From Sphingobium aromaticiconvertens (GTDB lineage: Bacteria > Pseudomonadota > Alphaproteobacteria > Sphingomonadales > Sphingomonadaceae): 64,000 nt of DNA. Below are positions 33,204 through 42,297 of the stretch, piece after piece. The notes under the pieces are model-generated. The model saw only the letters and a list, made by a program, of their open reading frames with translations. It was not told the origin of the DNA and ran no database searches. The first letter of the stretch is position 1; each line of letters opens with the position of its first letter. The stretch lies in the NCBI RefSeq assembly GCF_037154075.1, contig NZ_JBANRJ010000001.1:1161501-1225500 (forward strand), written 5' to 3'. A program made the translations under genes and the position numbers.

Positions 33204-33920
33204 ATGATGACACGCATGATGATACGCGCGGCGGCCCTGACCTCGCTGCCCCTCGTGGCGATGCTCGCCGGTCCCGCCGCCCTTGCCGGCACGATCACTG
33301 ATCCGATCGTGGAGCGCGTTTCTCCTGATCGGCTGGTGGTGCGATGGAAGGATGCCGATGCCGTCGACGTGCTGCAGGCTGACGGGGCGGACACCGCCGC
33401 CGGGTCTGCGACGCTGGTTTCGGCCAAGGACAAGGATGGCGTCCATGAAGTGCAGGTGAGGGGCACGGCGCGTCCCTATTTCCTGTTGCGCGACACGCGC
33501 AGCGGGGATGTGGTCCGCGTTGCCGAGCGTGTTCTGCCGCTGGAGCAAGGCTCCAACTTCCGTGACGTGGGAGGCTATGCAGCGGCGGGCGGGAAGCATG
33601 TCCGCTGGGGTATGATCTATCGCTCGGGCGGCCAACCGATGCTGACCGATGCCGATGTGCAGGAGGTGAAGGGGCTGCGTATCGCCAATCTGGTCGATCT
33701 GCGGTCCGATGAGGAAAGGGTGATCGCGCCGACCCGGCTGGACGGTATTCCTTACAACGCGGTCGGCTATTCGATGGCGGGAATATTGGCGTCCATGGCG
33801 CAAGGAGCAAAGGGCGGGCCGACCGACCCGGCCAAGGCGATGGAGGGCATGGCGAACGGCTATCGTGCATTCTCGACCCTGTCCGCCGTCAGCACCAATG
33901 GCACAGATTTGAGGTTGTAA
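33204..33920 (+). pseudogene. Tyrosine-protein phosphatase (Y_phosphatase3 type), 3' end lost at an IS3 element
   Basis: A signal peptide (to about ALAG) precedes a fibronectin-like segment and the start of a Y_phosphatase3 domain (QGSNFRDVGGYAAAGGKHVR, GMIYRSGGQPMLTDADVQ). The reading frame then meets the IS3 end and stops at a TAA (33918-33920) supplied by the IS terminal repeat. The Cys-x5-Arg phosphate-binding loop, which lies further on in relatives, is missing, so the remnant cannot be catalytic. It begins 16 bases after the TonB receptor gene. Confidence 0.82.
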
Positions 33921-33964
33921 ATTAAGGAGGGTTTGGGCTTCGTCGTAGTGACGAAGGAACGAAG

Positions 33965-34351
33965 ATGAAGCCCAAACCCTCCTTGAAAAATTCGCCGACA
34001 AAGGCCCCTGCTGAGCGTGTTGTGAAGGATATCCGGCGGCAGACCCGGCGCCATTTCTCAGCCGAAGACAAGATCCGTATTGTGCTGGACGGTCTGCGCG
34101 GCGAGGACAGCATCGCCGAGTTGTGCCGCAAGGAAGGCATTGCCCAAAGCCTGTATTACACCTGGTCGAAGGAGTTCATGGAAGCGGGCAAGCGGCGCCT
34201 GGCCGGTGACACCGCCCGTGCTGCGACCACTGGCGAGGTGCAGGATCTGCGCCGCGAGGCCCGTGCCCTGAAGGAATGCGTGGCCGACCTGACGCTGGAA
34301 AACCGCCTGCTTAAAAAAAGCATGATCGCGGATGGGGGCGACGACGAATGA
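33965..34351 (+). CDS. IS3-family transposase OrfA
   Basis: A 128-residue helix-turn-helix protein. RRHFSAEDKIRIVLDGLRGE and IAELCRKEGIAQSLYYTWSK form the HTH, followed by a leucine-zipper-like helix (LRREARALKECVADLTLENR). It overlaps orfB by four bases. In IS3 elements programmed frameshifting near this overlap gives the active OrfAB fusion. A run of A (LLKKS codons, about 34312-34318) lies shortly before the orfA end and could serve as the slippery site. Confidence 0.92.
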   Translation: MKPKPSLKNSPTKAPAERVVKDIRRQTRRHFSAEDKIRIVLDGLRGEDSIAELCRKEGIAQSLYYTWSKEFMEAGKRRLAGDTARAATTGEVQDLRREARALKECVADLTLENRLLKKSMIADGGDDE

Positions 34352-35328
34352 GGTATCCCGCATCCGAAAAGCTCGAGATCATCCGGATCGTCGAGCAGTC
34401 GCACCTGCCCGCCAAGCACACGCTGGACAAACTCGGCATCCCCCGCCGGACGTTCTACCGCTGGTACGATCGCTTCGTCGAAGGCGGGCCGGAGGCGCTG
34501 GAAGATCGGCCATCGGCGCCGAGTCGGGTGTGGAACCGCATCGGCGACGATATCCAGGGCCAGATCGTCGAGATGGCGCTGGATTACAGCGAGCTGTCAC
34601 CGCGCGAACTGGCGGTGCGCTTCACCGACGAGAAGCGCTACTTCGTGTCGGAGGCCACCGTTTACCGCCTGTTGAAGGCCCACGATCTGATTACCAGTCC
34701 GGCCTATGTGGTGATCAAGGCCGCCGATCGCTTCCATACCCAGACCACGCGTCCGAACGAGATGTGGCAGACCGATTTTACCTACTTCAAGATCATCGGG
34801 TGGGGCTGGATGTACCTGTCGACCGTGCTCGACGACTTCTCGCGCTACATTATCGCCTGGAAACTGTGCACCAACATGCGCGCCGAGGATGTCACCGACA
34901 CGCTGGACCTGGCCCTTAAGGCTTCCGGCTGCGACAGCGCCACCGTGCTGCACAAGCCCAGGCTGCTCAGCGATAACGGCCCCAGCTACATCGCGGGCGA
35001 ACTGGCGGAATACATCGATGCCCAGAAGATGAGCCATGTACGCGGCGCTCCGATGCACCCCCAGACCCAAGGCAAGATCGAGCGCTGGCACCAAACCCTG
35101 AAAAACCGCATCCTGCTGGAAAACTACTTCCTGCCCGGCGACCTTGAGGCCCAGATCGAGGCCTTCGTCGAGCATTACAACAACCAGCGTTACCACGAGA
35201 GCCTGAACAACGTGACGCCCGCCGACGCCTACCTCGGCAGGGCTCCCGCCATCATCAAACAGCGCGAAAGGATCAAGCGAAAGACCATCGAATATCGGCG
35301 CTTGCAACACCGCAGGCTCGCCGCTTAA
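34348..35328 (+). CDS. IS3-family transposase OrfB (DDE integrase core)
   Basis: A 326-residue transposase with an N-terminal HTH (LPAKHTLDKLGIPRRTFYRW), then the rve integrase core with the catalytic Asp residues in WQTDFTYFKIIGWGWMYL and LLSDNGPSYIAGELAE and the Glu in PQTQGKIERWHQTLKNR. The length is complete and no frameshift is seen, so the element may be active. Confidence 0.94.
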   Translation: MRYPASEKLEIIRIVEQSHLPAKHTLDKLGIPRRTFYRWYDRFVEGGPEALEDRPSAPSRVWNRIGDDIQGQIVEMALDYSELSPRELAVRFTDEKRYFVSEATVYRLLKAHDLITSPAYVVIKAADRFHTQTTRPNEMWQTDFTYFKIIGWGWMYLSTVLDDFSRYIIAWKLCTNMRAEDVTDTLDLALKASGCDSATVLHKPRLLSDNGPSYIAGELAEYIDAQKMSHVRGAPMHPQTQGKIERWHQTLKNRILLENYFLPGDLEAQIEAFVEHYNNQRYHESLNNVTPADAYLGRAPAIIKQRERIKRKTIEYRRLQHRRLAA

Positions 35329-35363
35329 CATCAACCCCAAGACGAGGCCCGCACTCCGCTAAT

Positions 35364-37058
35364 TTACGACGCGACGTGTGCCAAATGTTCTGACGACGGA
35401 CAGACACGATCGACCAGCCCCGCGGGGTTGCTGATCGCGGGCCATCCGGCGCGGTCGGCCTCGCCCAGATAATCGACGCCGGTCCACAGGAACATGCCCG
35501 CATAGGCCGGATCGTCGCGCACCACGAGCCAGCTTGCGCGGTTCTTGCTGTTCTCCGTGCCGATGATCTTGCGGCTGGGCTTGTCTGCATGGGCCTTGGC
35601 CAATTCGGTTTCGCGATAATTCTGACCCACCACGTCCAGCAGGTCGGCGGTGCCATTGTCATAGTCATGGGTGGTGTTGGGCCGGAACAGAGCCATGGTG
35701 ACGGGCCGTGTGGGGTCTTCCTGATGGAAGATGCTGGTCAGCCGTTTGATGACGGACTGGGCCACCAGCGGATAGGGGGTATCGTGGATTTCGTTGCCGA
35801 TCGACCAGATGACGACGCTGGGATGATTGCGGTCGCGCCGCACGAAATCGCGCGCGTCGATGGAGGACCAGTCGGTAAAGAACAGGTGATAGTCCTGGCT
35901 GTTCTTCGCCACCGTCCACATGTCGAAGGCCTCGTTCATGACGATAAGGCCAAGGCGGTCGCACAGGTCCAGAAATTCGGGTGAGAAGGGGTGGTGCGCG
36001 GTGCGGATGGCGTTGACGCCCAGCGCCTGCAAGCCCTTCAGGCGACGCTCATACACCGCCAGCGGTACGGCCATGCCGAACGGCCCGCCATCGGCATGGA
36101 TCGCCACGCCCTTCAGCTTGATATTGCGCCCGTTGAGCCAGAAGCCGCTCGCCGCCTCGAACCGTGCATCGCGGATGCCGAAGGACACGCGCTCTTCATA
36201 GAGGATCGCGCCATCGGTGCCGCGGACGCGGACCAGCGCGCTGTGCAGGGCCGGATCGTCTATGTCCCAGCAGCGCGGCTTGGTGAGGGTGCCGGTGATG
36301 GAGAGGGGGGTGCTGCGTCCGGCGAGCAAGGCGATCGGTGCGCCGGTAAATGTCGCGAGGGCGCGGCCGTCCGGTCCCTGAATGACCGCTTCCAGCCGTC
36401 CCTCGACCGGCGCCTTGCCCTGATTGGTGATGCTGCTGGCGATCGAGAGGCTGGCGGCGGCGGCGTCCAGCCTCCCGACGCGCACGGTCGTCGCCCATGT
36501 GTCGGCATGGACGTCGCCCAGCGTGATGAGGCGCACATGGCGATAGATGCCCGACCCGGCATACCAGCGCGATGCGGGCTGCGACGATGTGTCGGAACGG
36601 ACCGCGAGGATATTTTCGCTGCCGTCGGTTTTCAGATGGGGGGTGATCTCATAGCGGAAGCTGGCATAGCCATTGGGGCGATGGCCGACATGGTGACCGT
36701 TGATCCACACGCCCGATCGTTCCATCACCCCGTCAAATTCGACGAAGATGCGCTTGTTGGCGCTGCTGGCGGGCAGGGTGAAATGCTTGCGATACCAGGC
36801 GACGCCGCTCGGCAGGAAGCCGCCCGATCCGGTGGCGGGCGCATGTTTGTCGAAGGGACCGGCAATCGCCCAGTCATGGGGCAGGCTGACCTGTTTCCAA
36901 CCTGAATCGGCAAAGGCGGGCTGCTCCGCGCCAGCGGTGTCGCCCTAAAGGAAGCGCCAGTCCGCATCCAGCGATTGCGAGCCGGTCGGTTGCGCCGCGA
37001 CTGGAAGCGCGAAGGCCAGAGCTATCGCGGCCATCGCTATCTTGCTGGAAATACCCAT
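35364..37058 (-). pseudogene. GH2-family beta-glycosidase, amber codon near the start and 3' truncation
   Basis: From ATG 37058 a signal peptide (MGISSKIAMAAIALAFAL) is followed by SLDADWRFL and then TAG at 36945-36947 (codon 38). In the same frame the GH2 N-terminal domain continues (SLPHDWAIAGPF; SGGFLPSGVAWYRKHF) into the long uninterrupted part from 36728 on. Catalytic motifs are present: DRNHPSVVIWSIGNEIHDT (acid/base Glu) and KIIGTENSKNR (nucleophile Glu). The 3' end stops at a TAA within the IS3 terminal repeat after DRVCPSSEHLAHVAS, where relatives continue. The gene is broken at both ends unless an internal start is used. Confidence 0.82.
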
Positions 37059-37197
37059 AACCTGATTACTCTCCCGACGCTCTTACGGCTCAGGGGAAGA
37101 TAGCGGAGAGTTCCGATATGTAAAGCATGATCCCATAAAGTGATATGACCTGGGTGCGCCTCTTTTCCTCCGTGCATCGGGAGGGTAAGGCCGTCGA

Positions 37198-38847
37198 ATG
37201 ACATTGCGCTTTCTGACCGTGGCCCTTGGCCTCATTGCCCTTCCCGCATCCGCTCAGACGATCGCGCCAAAACAGCTTGAACAATCGGTCCGCACCCTCG
37301 CCTCCGACCTGTTCGAAGGGCGCGCGCCCGGCACGGCGGGGGAGGAGCGGACGATCGGCTATCTGGTCGGCCGGTTCGAGGCGCTGGGGCTGGAGCCGGG
37401 CGGCCCGGATGGCCAGTGGGTCCAGCCCGTGCCGCTGCTCCACACCCGGCTTGGCGAGGCACAGACGCTGGCCGTGGCGCAGGGCGGCGCCGCGACCCCC
37501 TGGACCGTGGGGAACCAGGTCTATCTTTCCACCCTGCAACCCAAGGACAAGGTGGCGGTCGACAAGGCGCCGATGGTCTTCGTCGGCTATGGCGTGTCCG
37601 CGCCCGAACGCGGATGGGATGATTATAAGGGCGTGGACCTGAAGAGTAAGGTGGCCGTCTTCCTCATCAACGACCCGGATTTCGAGGCGGTGAAGGGCGA
37701 AGATGCGGTGGGCAAGTTCGGTGGCCGGGCGATGACCTATTATGGCCGCTGGACCTACAAGTTCGAGGAAGCCGCGCGGCGCGGTGCCGTTGCGGCGTTG
37801 ATCGTCCATGACACGCCGGGGGCAGGCTATGGCTGGAATGTCGTCGTCAGCCCCGGTGGCGAGAATTACGACCTCGTCCGTGCGCCCGACAAGGTGACGA
37901 GCCTGGCGGTACAGGGCTGGATCGAGGGCGGTGCCGCCACCGCCTTGTTCGCGGGTGCGGGGCAGGATCTCGCCGCGCTTCGCAAGCAGGCCCGCTCAAA
38001 GAGCTTCCGCCCCGTAGACCTGAAAGGCGCGACTTTTTCCGCCGCCTTCCCGGTTCGCCAAGAAGTCGTCCGCAGCGCCAATGTCCTCGCCCGTATTCCC
38101 GGCGCGAAACGCCCGGACGAAACGGTGATGTATGGCGCGCACTGGGACGCCTATGGCAAGGGCGCGCCAGACGCGCAGGGCCGCGTCTATCGCGCGGGCG
38201 CCAATGACGACGCGCTGGGCATTGCCGGGCTGTTCGAGATCGCCCGCGCCTTCAAGGCTGGGCCAGCGCCCGACCGCAGCATCGTCTTCGCCGCCTGGAC
38301 CGCCGAGGAGCGCGGCCTGCTGGGGTCCGAACATTATGCGGTGAACCCGGTCTATCCGCTCGACAAGACCGTCGCCAATCTGGCCATCGATATATTGCAG
38401 ACGGCGGGCAAGGCGAAGGATGTGATCTTGGTCGGCAAGGGGCAGGGCACGCTGGAGGATGACCTGACCCAAGCCGCCGCCGCGCAGGGCCGGGTGGTGA
38501 CGCAGGAAAGCCTGCCCGAACGCGGCCTTTTTTACCGCGCCGACCATTTTTCCATGGCCAAGCGCGGCGTGCCGGTGCTCCTGCTGATGGGCATTGCCGG
38601 GGCATCCGATCTGGTCGAGGGTGGCCGTGCGGCGGGGCAGGCCTGGGTCGATTCCTATACCGGCAAATGCTATCATCAGGCCTGCGACGCCTGGGGACCG
38701 GACTGGAAGCTGGATGGCGCGGCACAGGATATCGACCTGATGCTCGCGATCGGGCGCGATCTCGCCACCTCCAGCCACTGGCCGGAGTGGAAGGCCGGAT
38801 CGGAGTTCAAGGCCATTCGCGACAAGAGCGCCGCGGTCCGTAAATAG
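37198..38847 (+). CDS. M28-family metallopeptidase with PA domain, exported
   Basis: A 549-residue aminopeptidase-type protein with a signal peptide (cleavage after PASAQ). A PA-like insert (about residues 125-235) precedes the M28 domain, whose zinc ligands are seen in MYGAHWDAYG, AGANDDALG, WTAEERGLLGSE, LAIDILQ and GKCYHQACD. GGGAGG precedes the ATG. It stands alone between the GH2 pseudogene and the convergent aas-type gene. Its role is probably periplasmic peptide degradation. Confidence 0.92.
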   Translation: MTLRFLTVALGLIALPASAQTIAPKQLEQSVRTLASDLFEGRAPGTAGEERTIGYLVGRFEALGLEPGGPDGQWVQPVPLLHTRLGEAQTLAVAQGGAATPWTVGNQVYLSTLQPKDKVAVDKAPMVFVGYGVSAPERGWDDYKGVDLKSKVAVFLINDPDFEAVKGEDAVGKFGGRAMTYYGRWTYKFEEAARRGAVAALIVHDTPGAGYGWNVVVSPGGENYDLVRAPDKVTSLAVQGWIEGGAATALFAGAGQDLAALRKQARSKSFRPVDLKGATFSAAFPVRQEVVRSANVLARIPGAKRPDETVMYGAHWDAYGKGAPDAQGRVYRAGANDDALGIAGLFEIARAFKAGPAPDRSIVFAAWTAEERGLLGSEHYAVNPVYPLDKTVANLAIDILQTAGKAKDVILVGKGQGTLEDDLTQAAAAQGRVVTQESLPERGLFYRADHFSMAKRGVPVLLLMGIAGASDLVEGGRAAGQAWVDSYTGKCYHQACDAWGPDWKLDGAAQDIDLMLAIGRDLATSSHWPEWKAGSEFKAIRDKSAAVRK

Positions 38848-38851
38848 TCGC

Positions 38852-41800
38852 CTATGCCGTCGCCTGTTCCGTCATGGTCGCATAGTCGATCTTGCCCGTG
38901 CCCAGCAACGGCAGTGCGTCCAGCACCCGGATTTCGCGGGGGATCGCCAGTTCCGTGACGCCATTGGCCTTGCCCCAAACGTGCAGCGCGTTCGCCTTGG
39001 CATCCTTGCAGGTGGTGAACAGGACAAGCTGTTCGCCTTTGCGCGGGTCGGGGCGGGTGACGACGGCATGGTCCGCGTCGGGCCAGAGGGTGGCGGCATA
39101 GCCCTCCACGGCGGGCAGGGAGATCATCTCGCCGCCGATCTTGGCGAAGCGCTTGGCGCGGCCCCGGATCGTGACGAAGCCCTGATCGTCGATCGTGACG
39201 ATATCGCCGGTATCGTGCCACCCCTCTGACGGCGGCTGCAACAGGCCGGGGGCGTCCGCCTTCATATAGCCCGCCATGATGTTCGGGCCACGGATCGACA
39301 GGCGTCCGCCCTCCGCGATACCGGGCACTTCGTCGAGCCATGCTTCGACGCCGGGAAGCAGGCGCCCGACCGATCCTGCGCGAAAATGCATCGGCGTGTT
39401 GACGGCGATGACTGGTCCCGCTTCGGTCGCGCCATAGCCCTCAAGGATACGCAGGCCGAATTTCTCGGCATAGGCCTTGCGCGTTTCGTCGCGTACCCGC
39501 TCGGCCCCTGCGAAGATGTAGCGCAGCGAGTAGAAATCATAGCCATGCGCCATCCGCGCATAGCCCGACAGGAAGGTGTCGGTGCCGAACAGGATCGTCG
39601 CATTGGCGTCATAGGCCAGCGCGGGCACGATCCGGTAATGCAGCGGGCTGGGGTAGAGCAGGGTTTTTACGCCATGGAAGATCGGCAGCAAGGTGCCGCC
39701 GGTCAGACCGAAGCTGTGGAAGACTGGCAGGGCATTGAGCACGACATCGGCTGAATTAAAGTCGATCCGCGCGGCGAGTTGGCGGCAATTGGACAGAAGG
39801 TTGCGATGGGTGAGGACGACGCCCTTGGGCAGCCCCTCCGATCCGCTGGTGAACAAAATCACCGCAGGCGCGTCGGGACCAATGCGGAGCCGGGCGTGGG
39901 ACCGCGCGGCAAAGCGGCTGGCGATCAGGCCGCGCAGCTTCGCGCCCGTGCCGATCGTCGCGGCCAGATCTTCCAGCCAGAGGATCGTGATCCCTTCGGC
40001 CTCCAATGCGGTCACGATATCGCCCAGCTTCGCCTGTTCCACAAAGGCGCGGGCGGTGATGATGGTGCGGACCTGCGCGGCGGTGCAGGCGGCCTTCAGA
40101 TTGGCGAGGCCAGCGGTATAGTTCAGCATGGCGGGCACGCGCCCGGTCGACTGGAGCGCGAAGAAGGTCGCCACCACGGCCGAGACATTGGGCAGAAGTA
40201 CGCCGACTGCCTCCCCCTGCCGTGTCGAACGGGTGAGCGCGCGGCCCAGCACCAACGCGCCGGTGACGAGCCGGGCATAATTTAGCGGCTCGCGCTTCAC
40301 ATCCTCGACGACCGGCGCCTTTGGCCCATGAACATGTTTTGCCTCCAGCAGCGCCTGGAACAGCGTCTGGTCCGTGTCCGACGTGGCGAACATCATCTGG
40401 CTCATCTCGTCATAGAGGCGGCGACCGGCGATGGCGCGACGCGCGCGGGCGGTCATCTCGCCCTCTATGGCGAAACGGCGCGGGGGGAGGATGGTCAGTC
40501 TGATCTTGGGGAAGCGGCGCAGGCGCACCTTGCCGCGCAGGCGGGAGAAGGCGGTGAACTGGGCGCCGTCGATCCGCACCGGGATGATCGGCGCATCGGC
40601 CTTGTCCGCGACCATGCCGGGACCGTCGAACACTTTCATGAGTGCGCCGGTGACGGTGATGCGGCCTTCGGGGAAGATCACCAATGTTCGGCCTTCACGC
40701 ACCGCCTTCACCATTGCCTTGGCCGACATCGGGTTGGTGGGATCGACCGGGAAGGCGTCGAACAGAGCGAGGAAGGGCTTTATCCACCAGGCGCGAGCAA
40801 TGCTGGTGTGGACCGCAAAGGTCGGCTTGCCGGGCAGGAAGGCGGCCAACAGCAGGCCGTCGAGAAAGGAGACATGGTTCACCACCACGACGGCGGGTTC
40901 GCCGACCTGCGGCATATTTTCAGCCCCGCTCACTTCGACCCGGTAGCAGAGGCGCAGCAGGCCGCGCACGATGGATTTGATGACTGTTTCGGGCAGCAGC
41001 CAGCAGGAAATGAGCGCGATCGACAGGGTCGCAAAACCCATGACGCCGATGACGCCAGGCACGCTTTCCCCGCGCGCCAGCATCAGCGTGACGATGACGA
41101 CGACCACCACCGTGATCGCCGCGTTGACGATGTTATTCGCCGCGATGGTGCGCGAGCGTTCCTCACGCGGGCTGTGCGTTTGCAGGATGGCATAGAGCGG
41201 CACGATGAACATGCCGCCGGCAAAGGCGATGCCGAACAGGTCGACCATGATCCGCCAGCTACCGGCGGACCCCACGAAATCGGCAATGCCCGCGCCCGTC
41301 CGCGTCGGCACATAGGCTGTGGTGGAGAGCCACAGGTCGATCATGAAGCTCGCCAGCGCCAGCGCGGAAACCGGCACGAAGCGCGCCGACACCGCGCCGC
41401 CCAGCAGCCGGTTCACCAGTAGCGAACCGAGCGCGACGCTGAGCGAGAAGATCAGCAGGAAGAAGGTGGCGACTTCCTGCTTTGCTTGCAGAACACCGCT
41501 CACCAAGGGCGCAAATTCGGCCAGCAGGACCGCGCCGATCGCGAAGAACCAGCTTATGCCCAGGATGGACAGCCACACGCCCCGACCGTGGCGCGCGGCC
41601 TTCAATATGTGCCATGTGCTTTTGAAGATATTGCGTTCGATCTTCAGGCCGGGAACGACCGTGGGGGCTGGCGGCACGGCCAGGCTGATGAGGAAGCCCA
41701 GTGTTGCCAGGCAGATGGCGACGACGCCTGCCTCCCATGGCGGGATGACGCCCGCCAGCAACTGGCCGCTCAGTATCGCGATGAAGGTGCCCGCTTCTAT

Positions 41801-42250
41801 GAGGCCGGTGCCGCCCATAATCTCCTGCGGTCCCAGATGTTGGGGCAGGATGGAGAATTTGACCGGACCAAAGAGGGTGGAATGCAGCCCCATCAGGAAC
41901 AGGCAGGACAGCAGCATTGGCACGGATTGCAGCCAGAAGCCGGTGAGGGCGATCCCCATGATGACGACTTCGGCCGCCTTTACCGCGCGAACCAGCTTGG
42001 CCTTGTCCCAGGCGTCGGCCACCTGTCCGGCCAGCGCGGAGAAGAGAAAATAGGGGAGGATGAACAGCCCGGTGGCGATCGTCGCCAGCATTTCCGCCTT
42101 GTCGGGCTGCGCATGATAGAGGCCGAAATTGGCAAGGAACAGCAGCGCGAACTTCAGCAGATTGTCGTTGAAGGCGCCCAGAAACTGCACCACGAACAGC
42201 GGCGCGAAGCGGCGTTTGCCAAGCAGCGAAAGATCAGGTGCGGACATCAT
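38852..42250 (-). CDS. Three-domain LplT-PlsC-acyl-ACP synthetase (Aas-type) protein
   Basis: An 1132-residue inner-membrane protein. Residues 1-400 form an MFS transporter of the LplT type (LGAFNDNLLKFALLFLANFG). A PlsC acyltransferase follows (VVVNHVSFLDGLLLAA near 455; IFPEGRITVTGALMK near 530). An AMP-binding acyl-ACP synthetase forms the C-terminus (ILFTSGSEGLPKGVVLTHRN near 800; HDTGDIVTIDDQGFVTIRGR). In Escherichia coli LplT and Aas are separate; together they retrieve and re-acylate lysophospholipids. Fusions of the three are known in alphaproteobacteria. The start is the first of two adjacent Met codons. Confidence 0.93.
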   Translation of the reverse strand: MMSAPDLSLLGKRRFAPLFVVQFLGAFNDNLLKFALLFLANFGLYHAQPDKAEMLATIATGLFILPYFLFSALAGQVADAWDKAKLVRAVKAAEVVIMGIALTGFWLQSVPMLLSCLFLMGLHSTLFGPVKFSILPQHLGPQEIMGGTGLIEAGTFIAILSGQLLAGVIPPWEAGVVAICLATLGFLISLAVPPAPTVVPGLKIERNIFKSTWHILKAARHGRGVWLSILGISWFFAIGAVLLAEFAPLVSGVLQAKQEVATFFLLIFSLSVALGSLLVNRLLGGAVSARFVPVSALALASFMIDLWLSTTAYVPTRTGAGIADFVGSAGSWRIMVDLFGIAFAGGMFIVPLYAILQTHSPREERSRTIAANNIVNAAITVVVVVIVTLMLARGESVPGVIGVMGFATLSIALISCWLLPETVIKSIVRGLLRLCYRVEVSGAENMPQVGEPAVVVVNHVSFLDGLLLAAFLPGKPTFAVHTSIARAWWIKPFLALFDAFPVDPTNPMSAKAMVKAVREGRTLVIFPEGRITVTGALMKVFDGPGMVADKADAPIIPVRIDGAQFTAFSRLRGKVRLRRFPKIRLTILPPRRFAIEGEMTARARRAIAGRRLYDEMSQMMFATSDTDQTLFQALLEAKHVHGPKAPVVEDVKREPLNYARLVTGALVLGRALTRSTRQGEAVGVLLPNVSAVVATFFALQSTGRVPAMLNYTAGLANLKAACTAAQVRTIITARAFVEQAKLGDIVTALEAEGITILWLEDLAATIGTGAKLRGLIASRFAARSHARLRIGPDAPAVILFTSGSEGLPKGVVLTHRNLLSNCRQLAARIDFNSADVVLNALPVFHSFGLTGGTLLPIFHGVKTLLYPSPLHYRIVPALAYDANATILFGTDTFLSGYARMAHGYDFYSLRYIFAGAERVRDETRKAYAEKFGLRILEGYGATEAGPVIAVNTPMHFRAGSVGRLLPGVEAWLDEVPGIAEGGRLSIRGPNIMAGYMKADAPGLLQPPSEGWHDTGDIVTIDDQGFVTIRGRAKRFAKIGGEMISLPAVEGYAATLWPDADHAVVTRPDPRKGEQLVLFTTCKDAKANALHVWGKANGVTELAIPREIRVLDALPLLGTGKIDYATMTEQATA

Positions 42251-42297
42251 TTACCCCTTCGGGTCTGGATTATGCAGCAAAGATCAACGGGATGTTA

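Larger units (their letters stand above)
33917..35368 (+). mobile_element. IS3-family insertion sequence
   Basis: The element has two overlapping frames, orfA and orfB, and related ends. GTAAATTAAGGAGGG at the left (33917 onward) is matched by GTAAATTAGCGGAGTG read inward from the right (35367 backward). The DNA on the two sides belongs to two different truncated genes in convergent orientation, and no clear target duplication is seen, which suggests a deletion next to the element after insertion. Confidence 0.85.

Noticed and set aside
31184..33466. A 760-codon open frame on the minus strand
   Set aside because: It lies antisense to the TonB receptor, whose plug and barrel motifs are clear; long antisense frames are common at this GC content.
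37090..37809. A minus-strand frame of 239 codons at the start of the M28 peptidase gene
   Set aside because: It is antisense to the signal peptide and PA-domain region of the peptidase and has no motif of its own.
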